This document shows positions 16,380 to 27,182 of a DNA stretch of 64,000 nucleotides, one piece after another. The position numbers were made by a program, and so were the translations under genes. The notes under the pieces were generated by a model. The model saw only the letters and a program-made list of their open reading frames with translations, was not told the origin of the DNA and did not search any database. Position 1 is the stretch's first letter, and each line of letters begins with the position of its first letter. The stretch is from the NCBI RefSeq assembly GCF_001277235.1, contig NZ_CP012266.1:2852001-2916000 (forward strand), written 5' to 3'. This DNA comes from Cronobacter dublinensis subsp. dublinensis LMG 23823. Lineage in GTDB: Bacteria > Pseudomonadota > Gammaproteobacteria > Enterobacterales > Enterobacteriaceae.

Positions 16380-17270
16380 TTACGCCAGGATTTTCTTAAT
16401 GCTCTCGCGGAACTTCTGCCCTTCTTTCAGGTTACGCAGGCCGTAGTTCACGAACGCTTTCATGTAACCCATTTTTTTACCGCAATCGTAGCTGTCGCCA
16501 GTCATCAACATCGCTTCAACAGGCTGCTTCTCGTTAAGGCGCGCGATGGCGTCAGTCAGCTGAATACGGCCCCAGGCGCCCGGCTCGGTTTTCGCCAGCT
16601 CTTCCCATACGTCGGCGGAAAGAACATAACGACCAACGGCCATCAGGTCAGAGTTCAGCGTCTGCGGCTGATCCGGCTTCTCGATGAAGTCCACGATACG
16701 GCTTATTTTACCTTCGGTATCCAGCGCATCCTGCGTGGTAATCACAGAATATTCAGAGAGATCGCCCGCCATACGCTTCGCCAGTACCTGACTGCGGCCA
16801 TTTTCCTGGAAGCGAGCAATCATAGCGGCCAGGTTATAGCGCAGCGGGTCAGCAGAAGCGGCGTCAATAATAACATCCGGCAGCACGACCACAAATGGGT
16901 TATCGCCAATAATTGGGCGCGCGCAAAGAATAGAGTGGCCAAGCCCCAGCGGCTGCGCCTGGCGGACGTTCATGATGGTTACGCCTGGCGGGCAGATGGA
17001 CTGCACTTCCGCCAGAAGCTGGCGCTTCACACGCTGCTCAAGAAGAGCTTCAAGTTCGTAGGAAGTGTCGAAGTGGTTCTCAACCGCGTTTTTGGAGGAG
17101 TGGGTAACCAGCACAATTTCCTTGATCCCAGCCGCCACGATTTCGTCGACAATGTACTGAATCATTGGTTTATCGACAATCGGCAGCATCTCCTTCGGAA
17201 TCGCCTTGGTGGCAGGCAGCATGTGCATGCCGAGCCCTGCGACGGGAATAACTGCTTTCATATTAACCAT
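16380..17270 (-). CDS. galF: GalF, UTP-glucose-1-phosphate uridylyltransferase-like subunit
   Basis: GalF (296 aa) is the GalU paralogue that flanks enterobacterial O-antigen loci and is thought to modulate UDP-glucose supply. The giveaway is PVAGLGMHMLPATKAIPKE: GalU has GTRMLP at this point, and the loss of the arginine fits GalF's weak catalysis. Length matches E. coli GalF. The start has the site AGGTGG, and the first residues MVNMKAVIP align with E. coli MTNLKAVIP. Confidence 0.96.
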   Translation of the reverse strand: MVNMKAVIPVAGLGMHMLPATKAIPKEMLPIVDKPMIQYIVDEIVAAGIKEIVLVTHSSKNAVENHFDTSYELEALLEQRVKRQLLAEVQSICPPGVTIMNVRQAQPLGLGHSILCARPIIGDNPFVVVLPDVIIDAASADPLRYNLAAMIARFQENGRSQVLAKRMAGDLSEYSVITTQDALDTEGKISRIVDFIEKPDQPQTLNSDLMAVGRYVLSADVWEELAKTEPGAWGRIQLTDAIARLNEKQPVEAMLMTGDSYDCGKKMGYMKAFVNYGLRNLKEGQKFRESIKKILA

Positions 17271-17459
17271 CTCTATCCACCTCTAAATGTTTGTTATCTT
17301 GAATTTGGTCAATCACAGCCACGTGATTTAGTAAAAAATGTCTCAATGGCTGTCATTCTGCGATTTTCAGATACCTGATAACATAAGAACTGACTTAACT
17401 CTTAATTGGGCTCAGAGAATTCGGAAAACAGCCAAATACGATTTCCAGAGCATCCTTTC

Positions 17460-17485
17460 CGCGCAGAAAAGAACCTGCGCGTTTT
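17460..17485 (+). terminator. Hairpin between gnu and galF, terminator-like only on + strand
   Basis: A perfect 7-bp G+C-rich stem (17460-17466 with 17475-17481) with an 8-base loop is followed on the plus strand by TTTT (17482-17485). On the minus strand, the direction of gnu and galF, there is no T run. No plus-strand gene lies to its left, so it may limit antisense transcription or simply shape the gnu mRNA end. The rest of 17271-17459 should contain the galF promoter, but I cannot place it confidently. Confidence 0.35.
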
Positions 17486-17503
17486 CCTTTAATGCCCGAG
17501 CGC

Positions 17504-18499
17504 TTACTCAGAAACGAAGGTAATGTCGTCGTGTTTTACGGCGACAAATTCATATTGTAGCGTGCGATCGAGCCCTTCTGAGAGCGAGTACGGCGCGACA
17601 AAACCAGACTGATGGACTTTGGTGGCATCAAACTGCGTCGTTGCGCAGAATTTTTTCACACGCACGGCGCTGACAGCATACTTCTTACCCGTCACTTTAC
17701 TCAGCATATCGAAACAGTAGCCACCGAGCATACCGACCGGATAAGGCAAATGGACAGAAGGGATCTTTTTGTCGAGACTCTTCTCCACTTCCGCGACAAG
17801 CTGGTTCATGTTCAGATCCGGCTTATCCACGTAATTGTAGACCTGATATCCGGGTGTAACGTTTTTCAGTTTCCAGGTTATAAACTCAACAATGTTTCCA
17901 ACGTAAGCCATTGATTTATAGTTATTACCTGCGCCAACCATCGCAAAGCGGCCACTGGCAATCTGCTTGAGTAAATTATAAACGTTGCCGCGGTTGCGCT
18001 CTCCGAAAATAACCGTCGGGCGCACAATGGTCAGAGAACGGCTTTCCGGTGCGCGGTTAAACCACTCACGCAATACTTCTTCCGCCTGCCACTTACTTTT
18101 ACCGTAATGATTGAACGGATCGACCGGATGGTTTTCATCGGGGTTCTTTTTATTGAGACCGTACACCGCCACGGAACTGGTGAAGATAATATTCTTGATG
18201 TTGTGCTTATCCATCGCTTCCAGCACATTGCGCGTGCCTTCGACATTGACGTCATAATAGAGCGAGGTAGGGCTCACATCATCACGGTGCTCGGCGGCCA
18301 GAAGGACAACGGTAGAGCATTCGCTAAGCTGTTTCTCAAGCGAGGCTTTATCACGCACATCGCCCGCTACCGTGATATCGGGATAGAAATGGCTGTTTTG
18401 CTTGTCAAAATTCGTGATATCGAAGTCAGACAGTGCCCTCTCAATGAGTCTGGTGCCGACAAACCCAGACGCGCCGATAAAAATTACCTTCTCTTTCAT
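17504..18499 (-). CDS. gnu: Gnu, UndPP-GlcNAc 4-epimerase
   Basis: A 331-aa extended SDR. It has the NAD motif GASGFVGTRL, the SSVAVYG strand, and the catalytic Tyr132/Lys136 pair in HYGKSK. From end to end it resembles Gnu (Z3206, formerly gne) of E. coli O157, which interconverts UndPP-GlcNAc and UndPP-GalNAc, and it sits in the same place between galF and wcaM. WecA makes UndPP-GlcNAc, so Gnu implies that GalNAc is the first sugar of the O unit. It is separated from wcaM by a terminator and should have its own promoter. Confidence 0.92.
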   Translation of the reverse strand: MKEKVIFIGASGFVGTRLIERALSDFDITNFDKQNSHFYPDITVAGDVRDKASLEKQLSECSTVVLLAAEHRDDVSPTSLYYDVNVEGTRNVLEAMDKHNIKNIIFTSSVAVYGLNKKNPDENHPVDPFNHYGKSKWQAEEVLREWFNRAPESRSLTIVRPTVIFGERNRGNVYNLLKQIASGRFAMVGAGNNYKSMAYVGNIVEFITWKLKNVTPGYQVYNYVDKPDLNMNQLVAEVEKSLDKKIPSVHLPYPVGMLGGYCFDMLSKVTGKKYAVSAVRVKKFCATTQFDATKVHQSGFVAPYSLSEGLDRTLQYEFVAVKHDDITFVSE

Positions 18500-18531
18500 A
18501 TCCTGCCCGATGCGTTAGTGACTACTTCAAT

Positions 18532-18578
18532 AAAAAACTGAAAGCGCCGCCCTGCCTTCCAGGAAGCAACTTTCAGTT
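18532..18578 (-). terminator. Terminator at the end of the colanic acid cluster
   Basis: A perfect 9-bp stem (18536-18544 with 18570-18578) with a 25-base loop. On the minus strand the stem runs into TTTT and then ATTG (fwd A run 18532-18537, partly in the stem). It lies between the wcaM stop and the gnu start. The remaining 18579-18713 has no recognisable gene. Confidence 0.75.
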
Positions 18579-18713
18579 AATGAGGTTCCCTTAATAATTT
18601 GAGGAAGTATAAGCTTTTACTGCCGGATCGCCAGTATGAAATCGCGTGATTTTGTTCATAAAACGCGCAGGCGTTGCCTTAAAAAAGCCGCACCGTATGA
18701 TTGCCTGCCTCGT

Positions 18714-20129
18714 TTAGCGCGCCTTTTGAGGCAGCGCAAAATTCAGCGCTTCCACCTTCACATGCTGATGATCCACGCGGTCAATGTCGACTGAACTCTG
18801 CCCTTTCTCATTCACTGCCTGGATATTCGCGAGAGACAGCAGCGTGTCGTCTTTGGCCATAAAGCGGCCGCGCACGTCTTTACGCAGGTCGAAATGCATC
18901 TTCAGCGCCGGGCCAACGGACGACTCCTGCATCACCTTTACGTTGCGCACAAACAGATGCTGCGGTTTGTTATGCAGCTCAAGCGTGGCGCGCTTCATAT
19001 CGACATTGGTAATGGCGACGAACGAGGTGGCGTTACCGGAAGAGATCTGGATGCCGCGCAGCTTATACGGCAGGTTGCGGTTATCCATATGGATATCGTT
19101 AAGCTTGAAGTTCTGCGGAATCGACAGATAGTTACCTTTGATGACGCCATAGCCAATCAGCATTCCGGCGCTGTTCACCATCTGGACGTTATCAATCAGG
19201 AAGTTATCACAGCCGTAGATCGCTACCGTCGCGTTATCGATGCCGGCGGTTTTACTGAAGTCTGGCGTGATGTTTTTCGCCTTCACATTACGAATAACGA
19301 AATGCTTGCCGTTCTCGACGTGTACCAGCTGGCGGCAGTTGCTGCCGGTAATATTCGCCACGACAAAATTCTTCACCGCCTGGCTTTCCGGGTAGGCATT
19401 ATCGTAAGTGCTGCCCGCAAGACCGATGCCAATGCCCCAGTTAATTTTGCCGTTCGTGCAGTTGATCTGGTCGAGCACGTGATCGGAGATAAGAAGTTCG
19501 GAATCGTTAATCGCGACGTTCCATTCGATAGCATCGCCCTGCAGACGCTCAAAGCGCCCGTTAGTAATGCGCACGTCGCGCAGTTCGTTATGAAAGCCCT
19601 GGCGCAGAATGCCGTAGTTGGCGTCGTGAATGTAGATATCGTCAATCACGAGATCCTGCATCTTCTGCGGCTTTTTGCCGCCGATATAAATCTGCATCAC
19701 CGGGCCGAAGCCGGTCATCTCGATGCCTTTAATCGCCACCTGCGAGCCGCGCACGTCGAGAATAATGTTATGCAGGCGCCCTTTCTTCTCGCCGAGGATC
19801 TGGCAGCCGTCCTGGAGAATAAACCGCCCTTTGCCGTTGCCCTTGAGCGCGCCAAGCACCCGCAGGGTTTTACCGGCGGGCATAAACACCGGGCTGTTGA
19901 TATTGTCGCAGGTGAGGTTCGCGGGCACCTCAACCGTCTGCGCCTCACTGAACGCCAGCTTAAAGGCCTGCGGCCAGTTATCGCGGTAGTAATCGGCGAC
20001 ATTCACCGTTTTGCCGCCGGTAATGGCGTGGGCGGCGCGGCTGTGCAACAGTGGCAGCAGCGCCGTGGCGGCGCTGGCCTGCACGAAAGTCCGGCGGGAA
20101 AGGCGCCCGGACGACATCAGTTTACGCAT
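18714..20129 (-). CDS. wcaM: WcaM, colanic acid biosynthesis protein, Tat signal and beta-helix
   Basis: WcaM (471 aa) is the last gene of the colanic acid cluster and its biochemical role is not established. The N-terminus has a twin-arginine signal (SRRTFVQASAATALLPLL, with AHA as a likely cleavage site near 35), so a folded protein probably goes to the periplasm through Tat. The rest is short repeated beta-strand turns rich in NI, DN and VKN motifs, typical of a right-handed parallel beta-helix of the pectin-lyase fold. That fold fits a polysaccharide-binding or modifying enzyme. Confidence 0.93.
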   Translation of the reverse strand: MRKLMSSGRLSRRTFVQASAATALLPLLHSRAAHAITGGKTVNVADYYRDNWPQAFKLAFSEAQTVEVPANLTCDNINSPVFMPAGKTLRVLGALKGNGKGRFILQDGCQILGEKKGRLHNIILDVRGSQVAIKGIEMTGFGPVMQIYIGGKKPQKMQDLVIDDIYIHDANYGILRQGFHNELRDVRITNGRFERLQGDAIEWNVAINDSELLISDHVLDQINCTNGKINWGIGIGLAGSTYDNAYPESQAVKNFVVANITGSNCRQLVHVENGKHFVIRNVKAKNITPDFSKTAGIDNATVAIYGCDNFLIDNVQMVNSAGMLIGYGVIKGNYLSIPQNFKLNDIHMDNRNLPYKLRGIQISSGNATSFVAITNVDMKRATLELHNKPQHLFVRNVKVMQESSVGPALKMHFDLRKDVRGRFMAKDDTLLSLANIQAVNEKGQSSVDIDRVDHQHVKVEALNFALPQKAR

Positions 20130-20140
20130 AAAACCTCGGG

Positions 20141-21361
20141 TTACAGGGTTTGCAGCAGGCCCGCGAGTTCGCGGTAGATACGCTGCTGGTTAAACTCGGT
20201 TTCCACTTTTTCACGGGCGCGGGTCAGCATCGGGCGCAGCGTCTGCTCGTCGATCCCGGCGAAGGCCTGCAGTTTTTCCGCCAGCGCCTGGGGGTCATTC
20301 TCCGGCACCAGCCAGCCCGATTTTTCGGCGTCGATAAGCTCAGGAATCCCGCTGTGCAGCGTGGAGACGACCGGAATACCCACCGCCATCGCCTCCATCA
20401 GCGCGACCGGAATGCCCTCCATGTCGCCATCAACGCCCGTGACGGACGGCAGCAGGAACAGATCGGCCTCGTCCAGCATCGCCTTAACTTCATGGCTCGG
20501 CTTAAAGCCCGGCATAAACACGCAATCTTCCAGTCCATATTGCTCAATCAGCGTATGCAGACGGCGCTCCCACGGCCCGGTGCCCAGGATGTTGTAACGA
20601 AAATCCACGCCGCGGCCTTTCAGCAGGCGACACGCTTCGATCGCCACATGCAGCCCTTTTTTCTCGGTCAGACGCGCCACCGAGATAATCTCAAGCGGCG
20701 TGCCCGGCTGCTTGAGCGGGCGCAGCGAGAATTTCTCCATGTCCACGCCCATGCGCGAGACGGCGATTTTCTCCTGCGGGCAGCCCATCGCTTTGAGGCG
20801 CTCAGCCCACAGCTCGCTAATCGGCAGCATCAGATCGCCGCGGCGAAACAGCTGCTGATACTCCGGCGTATAGCGCGTCAGTACCTCGCGGTGCGACACA
20901 TCGATACCGTGGAACACGGTGGCGATTTTGCCGTCCAGCACGCCGAGTTCGCGCAGTTTCGCGGCGGTGACCCCCGCCGGGCCAAAGTGCGCGATAAACA
21001 CGTCGGCTTTCAGCGTACCTGGCACGCGTCCACATATTGCAGAGAGAATAAGGTTACGCGCCTCATCGCCGTAGCGGCCCATATTGAGCGCCCGCCAGGT
21101 GCGGGCGTTAAACAACCCGCGCGCGGTATGCGTGGCGCGGTATTTCAGCTTGGCGGCCTTGCCTTCCGGCTCCTCCAGCAGAAAACGGGTTTTCTGCGCC
21201 AGGTTGTACTCGGTGTACGCGGCATGCGTGTTTTTCAGATCGCCCTTCTGCAGCGAGACGATCTCCACCTCATACCCCATATTGATAAAGCCGACTATCT
21301 GGTTCAGGACGAACGTTTCCGAGGCGACCGGGAATTTCAGCAGAAAGAAGCTGACTTTCAT
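20141..21361 (-). CDS. wcaL: WcaL, colanic acid GT4 glycosyltransferase
   Basis: WcaL (406 aa) is a GT-B family 4 transferase assigned to addition of a galactose late in the colanic acid repeat (assignment from the E. coli family). VSFFLLKFPVASETFVLNQI opens the acceptor half. The C-terminal half contains SVARLTEKKGLHVAIEAC and the E-x7-E donor motif EGIPVALMEAM. It overlaps wcaK by four bases and is eleven bases from wcaM. Confidence 0.95.
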   Translation of the reverse strand: MKVSFFLLKFPVASETFVLNQIVGFINMGYEVEIVSLQKGDLKNTHAAYTEYNLAQKTRFLLEEPEGKAAKLKYRATHTARGLFNARTWRALNMGRYGDEARNLILSAICGRVPGTLKADVFIAHFGPAGVTAAKLRELGVLDGKIATVFHGIDVSHREVLTRYTPEYQQLFRRGDLMLPISELWAERLKAMGCPQEKIAVSRMGVDMEKFSLRPLKQPGTPLEIISVARLTEKKGLHVAIEACRLLKGRGVDFRYNILGTGPWERRLHTLIEQYGLEDCVFMPGFKPSHEVKAMLDEADLFLLPSVTGVDGDMEGIPVALMEAMAVGIPVVSTLHSGIPELIDAEKSGWLVPENDPQALAEKLQAFAGIDEQTLRPMLTRAREKVETEFNQQRIYRELAGLLQTL

Positions 21362-22638
21362 CGGGCCCCTCCCGCGCGCAGCAGCACGGATTTTACCATC
21401 TGCTGGCCCTTCTCACGCTCGGCGGCGACAGCCGCCGACAGGCGCTCGTTAATCACCGGCAGCTGGCCTAAGGTGTCCGCCACCATCGCCTGCAGCGAGC
21501 CGTCCAGCAGATGACGGATCTCAATCGCCATCTCCGGCAGGCCGAGCTGCTGCATAATGCCCGCCGACTTGTGCTCGTAGTTAATCGCGATGGCAGGCGT
21601 GCCGAAGTTCATCGAGATAATCGCCGAATGCAGACGAGTCCCGACGGTCAGCTCGCACGCGCCGAGAATTTTGCCCATTTCGAGGTCGTTCAGCTCATCC
21701 ATCACCACGTGGAAGCGCGACGGGTCTTTCACTAATTTGCTGAGGTTGAGCGCCACCATGCGGTCATCTTTGTTATAGCTGTCGATGCCGGTACAGGTGG
21801 AGAGCGCCAGCACCTGGTAGCCTTCGTCGATGATGCGGTTGACCACATTCGCGAACGCCTGCTCGTAGGCCTGCTGGGTCGTACCGAGACGTTTATCGAA
21901 CGGCGCCAGCTCGCGTAGCGTGATCGCCACGGTTTTATCGCGCGCCGCCACGTCCAGCCAGTGCTGCACGGCGTAGCTCGGGACGAAATCGTCATGATGA
22001 TGTTCGACAAGCCAGGCGGTATCAACGCCCAGTTCCACTTTCGAGGTGTCAATCTGGCCTTTTTTCATCAGATCCAGACTCACGGTTTCACGCAGGATCA
22101 GCGCGTCGCAGTGGCCGAAGACGTAGTTAGCCAGCTGATTAAACTGCGGCTCCTGGAACGGGCCGACGCTGTGGCCAACCATAAACAGCGGCTTTTTCGC
22201 CATAAAGGCGCACAACGCATGTTCAAACTGCGGGGTGCCGTAGAGATCGACAAAGAACGAGCCGCCGACCTGGATAATCGCGTCATAGCCGCCAAGCAGC
22301 CCCACGAAATCGGTGAAGCCCTGCGGCAGGGAGATATTGCGAAGCTTCCCGTTGCCGGTCACTTTGGCGAGCAGCACCTGGTGCTGATAGCGACGACGCA
22401 GCACTTTCTTCACGCGGCCCATGACGCCCGCGGCGTTGTTAAACTGCTTCATCTGTTTGTAGAGCGGGTCAGGCATGACCTCTCTGTCCAGCAGCCAGGC
22501 GGAACTCACCGGGTAGCGGCTCATTACGTCCACTTCCGCCGTCGGGTCCTGAAGCGTTATCGAATCAATCAAGCCGCGCAGGATGGCGCTGTCGCCACGG
22601 TTTCCGCAGGTGTGGTTGCCAAGAATGAGTAACTTCAT
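21358..22638 (-). CDS. wcaK: WcaK, colanic acid pyruvyl transferase
   Basis: WcaK (426 aa) belongs to the polysaccharide pyruvyl transferase family (CsaB/ExoV type), expected to add the 4,6-pyruvyl ketal to the terminal galactose of colanic acid using phosphoenolpyruvate. LLILGNHTCGNRGDSAIL is the conserved N-terminal glycine-rich motif, and GTRLHSAIISMNFGTPAIAI is the C-terminal substrate motif. The frame is open back to 22677, but MKLLILGNH at 22638 matches the family length exactly. Confidence 0.95.
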   Translation of the reverse strand: MKLLILGNHTCGNRGDSAILRGLIDSITLQDPTAEVDVMSRYPVSSAWLLDREVMPDPLYKQMKQFNNAAGVMGRVKKVLRRRYQHQVLLAKVTGNGKLRNISLPQGFTDFVGLLGGYDAIIQVGGSFFVDLYGTPQFEHALCAFMAKKPLFMVGHSVGPFQEPQFNQLANYVFGHCDALILRETVSLDLMKKGQIDTSKVELGVDTAWLVEHHHDDFVPSYAVQHWLDVAARDKTVAITLRELAPFDKRLGTTQQAYEQAFANVVNRIIDEGYQVLALSTCTGIDSYNKDDRMVALNLSKLVKDPSRFHVVMDELNDLEMGKILGACELTVGTRLHSAIISMNFGTPAIAINYEHKSAGIMQQLGLPEMAIEIRHLLDGSLQAMVADTLGQLPVINERLSAAVAAEREKGQQMVKSVLLRAGGAR

Positions 22639-22718
22639 GTTGACCTCTGAAATATACGCGCGCCCTCTTCGCGGCACTCCGGCCGCAGGGACTTGCGCAT
22701 CAATAATTTTTAACGGGA

Positions 22719-24197
22719 TCAGCCTGCACGGAGCAGCATTTTCATTTTATCGTTGCGGCAAAACTGACGTTTCAGTTCCACCACCAGCGCATTGCGCGAC
22801 AGCACAATCGTCACGGCGAAAGCCAGCACGCCCGCCGCAATCTGCACCGCCAGCAGCGAGGCGAGCGGCAGATGCCCCTTCAGCGCCACGCCCAGCGCGA
22901 AGCTGACCACCAGAGTAGGCAACGAGAGCCAGAATGGCAGCAGAATGCTCTGGATATACTCGCGGTAGCTGGAGCCCAGCACCGGCTTAATCATGATGAA
23001 ATAGCTCAGAATAGTGTTAATCACCTGCACCAGCAGGAAGCCCAGCGTCACGCCGAGCGCGCCGCCGAAATGCCCGCCCGCCACAATGGCCGGAATAAAC
23101 AGGAAGGTTTTAAACACGTTGAATTTAAAGCTGATATCGACGCGCGCTTTCGCCATCAGCAGCGAGCCAATCGGGTTACCGATAGAGCGCAGCAGGCCGA
23201 CGACGCACAGCAGTTGCAGAATCGGTACGATGCTCACCCACTTTTCGCCAAACACCAGCGGCACGAAGTTATTCGACACCACCATCAGCCCCAGCAGCGC
23301 CGGGAAGTTAATAATCCCGACCACCGACAGCAGCTTGTAAAAATTCACGCGCAGCTTTTCGGTATCGTCCTGAATTTTGGCGAACGCCGGGAACAGCACG
23401 CGGGTGATGATGGGGTTGAGTTTCATCGGCGGCACGACCGCCACGTTGTAGGCGAGGTTATAGCCGCCAGCCACCGCCGCGCCAAGAATACGCGCCAGCA
23501 CCAGCGTTGAGAGGTTGGTGTTGATGTAGTTCACCAGACTGTCGGCGGTCAGCCACGCGCCGAACTTCAGGTTAGACGACACAGACGCCAGCGAGAAATG
23601 TAGGCCCGGCCGGTAAATCTTGCGCCCGAAGAAGCCAAACAGCAGGGTGCGCACCGCGGTGTTGACCAGATAACCGAGAATGGCGGTCATCGCCACCGGC
23701 CAGTACTGCGCGGACACCACCGTAAAGGTGAAGCCCGCCAGTACCGAGAAGGTTTCAATGGAGCCAATCTTGTTGAATTCAAGCTCTTTTTGCATCAGCG
23801 CGCGGAACTGCTGGCCGTGCGGGATAACCACAAAGGCGAAGGCCAGCGTCTTAATCAGCGGTGCCAGATCCGGGTTATGCAGCACGGCCGCAATCAGGTC
23901 GCTTAGCAGAAACACCACCGCGCAGACCACGATCCCGAGCCCGACGTTCAGCCAGTAGAGCGTCGTCAGTTCGAGATGGCTGATGGTTTTGCGCTGGATA
24001 ATCGAGTTCGCAATCCCGAAATCGGAGAGCGTATCGGCCAGCGCGATAATCACCAGGCTGATGGTCAGCAGCCCGAACTGATGACCATCCATCAGCCGCG
24101 CCAGGATGGTCATCTGTACCAGCCCGAGGCTGATGATGATGACCGTCGAAATCGCGGACCACTTGGCGCCGCTAATGGTTTTGTCGCGAAGGCTCAT
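22719..24197 (-). CDS. wzxC: WzxC, colanic acid flippase
   Basis: WzxC (492 aa) is a polytopic lipid-linked oligosaccharide flippase that moves the undecaprenyl-linked colanic acid unit across the inner membrane. It has the MOP/PST-family start LRDKTISGAKWSAISTVI and about fourteen hydrophobic segments, with GHQFGLLTISLVIIALADTL and FGIANSIIQRKTIS in the first third. It is twelve bases downstream of wcaJ and eighty upstream of wcaK. Confidence 0.97.
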   Translation of the reverse strand: MSLRDKTISGAKWSAISTVIIISLGLVQMTILARLMDGHQFGLLTISLVIIALADTLSDFGIANSIIQRKTISHLELTTLYWLNVGLGIVVCAVVFLLSDLIAAVLHNPDLAPLIKTLAFAFVVIPHGQQFRALMQKELEFNKIGSIETFSVLAGFTFTVVSAQYWPVAMTAILGYLVNTAVRTLLFGFFGRKIYRPGLHFSLASVSSNLKFGAWLTADSLVNYINTNLSTLVLARILGAAVAGGYNLAYNVAVVPPMKLNPIITRVLFPAFAKIQDDTEKLRVNFYKLLSVVGIINFPALLGLMVVSNNFVPLVFGEKWVSIVPILQLLCVVGLLRSIGNPIGSLLMAKARVDISFKFNVFKTFLFIPAIVAGGHFGGALGVTLGFLLVQVINTILSYFIMIKPVLGSSYREYIQSILLPFWLSLPTLVVSFALGVALKGHLPLASLLAVQIAAGVLAFAVTIVLSRNALVVELKRQFCRNDKMKMLLRAG

Positions 24198-24209
24198 GAC
24201 CCACTACCC

Positions 24210-25604
<1,395 letters not shown>

Positions 25605-25697
25605 CGTCGTACCTTCAGGCGCCGTAAGGCGCAGTTAAGCGGCTGCCCGTCTCCCGGCTGGCCTGTGCCTGCGGAGGAAACGGGCGGCCGCGCCGTT

Positions 25698-27068
25698 TTA
25701 CTGATTCAGCAGAGCCAGAATTTCTTCGGTTTTCGCCTGCATTAACGCGGTATCGCCGCGCGACTCCACGTTAAGACGCACCACCGGCTCGGTATTAGAC
25801 GAGCGCAGGTTAAAGCGCCATTCGCCAAACGCCATGCTGATGCCGTCGGTGTGGTCGGTCTCGCTCGCCTGCGGCGCGTAGTGATCTTCCACACGCTTAA
25901 TCGCCACGGCAGGCTCTGCCAGTTTGCTGTTGATTTCGCCGCTCGCCGGGAACGCCGCCATACGGTCGCGTACCAGCTCGCCCAGCGACTGGCCTTTCAG
26001 GCACAGCAGTTCGGTGACCAGCAGCCACGGGATCATGCCGCTGTCGCAGTAGGCGAAATCACGGAAGTAATGGTGCGCGCTCATCTCGCCGCCGTAGATG
26101 GCGTCTTCCTGGCGCATACGCTCTTTGATAAACGCGTGGCCGGTTTTCGACATCACCGGCACGCCGCCTGCGGCTTTCACCACGTCGACGGTGTTCCAGG
26201 ACAGACGCGGATCGTGAATGATTTTCGCGCCTGGGTGTTTTTCGAGGAACGCTTCGGCCAGCAGGCCGACAATGTAGTAGCCCTCGATAAACTGCCCGGT
26301 CTCGTCAAACAGGAAGCAGCGGTCGAAATCGCCGTCAAACGCGATGCCCATGTCCGCGCCGTGCTCAATCACCGCGTTACGGGTGTCGTCGCGGCACTCC
26401 GGCAGCAGCGGGTTAGGAATACCGTTCGGGAAATTGCCGTCCGGGGTGTTATGAACTTTGATGAACTCAACCGGCACACCCTGCGAGTTAAAGCGCGCTT
26501 CGATAGCGTCCACGACCGGGCCCGCCGCGCCGTTGCCGGAGTTAATCACCAGTTTCAGCGGCTTGAGGTTGTTAACGTCGATATAGCCCAGCAGATGGTC
26601 GATATACGCGTCGCGCAGGTCGATTTTTTTGTAGCTGCCGCGCTTCGCCTCGTTCACCGGCGGGAAGTCATTCGCTTCCGCGAGACGCTGCACGTCGCGA
26701 AGGCCGGTATCGCCGCTGATGGGGCGCGCGCCTTCGCGCACCAGTTTCATGCCGTTGTAGTCCATCGGGTTGTGGCTCGCGGTCACTTCGATGCCGCCGT
26801 CCACGCCCAGATGGAAGGTCGCGAAGTAAATCTCTTCGGTGCCGGACAGGCCGATATCCAGCACGTCCACGCCCGCGTCCTGCAGGCCTTTCGCAAGCGA
26901 AAGCTTCAGGGATTCGCTGGTCAGGCGCACGTCGCCGCCCAGCACGATGGTTTTCGGTTTCAGGAACTCGCCATAGGCGCGGCCAATACGCCACGCGATA
27001 TCGTCATTCAGTTCTTCGCCCAGACGCCCACGAATGTCGTAAGCTTTAAAACACGTTAACTTTTCCAT
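25698..27068 (-). CDS. cpsG: CpsG (ManB), phosphomannomutase
   Basis: CpsG (456 aa) converts mannose 6-phosphate to mannose 1-phosphate for GDP-mannose and then GDP-fucose. The active phosphoserine loop VTASHNPMDYNG, the metal loop FDGDFDRCF, the sugar loop YGGEMSAHHYF and the phosphate-binding loop RSSNTEPVVRLN are all present. It is 112 bases after cpsB, with a terminator-like inverted repeat in that gap, and 93 bases before wcaJ. The same enzyme can serve other GDP-mannose needs. Confidence 0.97.
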   Translation of the reverse strand: MEKLTCFKAYDIRGRLGEELNDDIAWRIGRAYGEFLKPKTIVLGGDVRLTSESLKLSLAKGLQDAGVDVLDIGLSGTEEIYFATFHLGVDGGIEVTASHNPMDYNGMKLVREGARPISGDTGLRDVQRLAEANDFPPVNEAKRGSYKKIDLRDAYIDHLLGYIDVNNLKPLKLVINSGNGAAGPVVDAIEARFNSQGVPVEFIKVHNTPDGNFPNGIPNPLLPECRDDTRNAVIEHGADMGIAFDGDFDRCFLFDETGQFIEGYYIVGLLAEAFLEKHPGAKIIHDPRLSWNTVDVVKAAGGVPVMSKTGHAFIKERMRQEDAIYGGEMSAHHYFRDFAYCDSGMIPWLLVTELLCLKGQSLGELVRDRMAAFPASGEINSKLAEPAVAIKRVEDHYAPQASETDHTDGISMAFGEWRFNLRSSNTEPVVRLNVESRGDTALMQAKTEEILALLNQ

Positions 27069-27098
27069 TTTTATCTCTTGGGTTGTCTTTTTTGTCGG

Positions 27099-27182
27099 AA
27101 AAAATTCTGCAAGCTTCTGCCGCTGGTGTCGCGTCCCCGGTCGCGACTGGCGAGACCGGGGCGCAAACCGTGCCGCAGAATT
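27099..27182 (-). repeat. Nested inverted repeat with T run, cpsB-cpsG gap
   Basis: An outer 8-bp repeat (27103-27110 with 27175-27182, overlapping the cpsB stop codon) encloses an inner perfect 8-bp G+C-rich stem (27135-27142 with 27154-27161). On the minus strand the outer arm leads directly into six Ts (fwd A run 27099-27104). This has the shape of an intra-operon attenuator. Confidence 0.5.
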
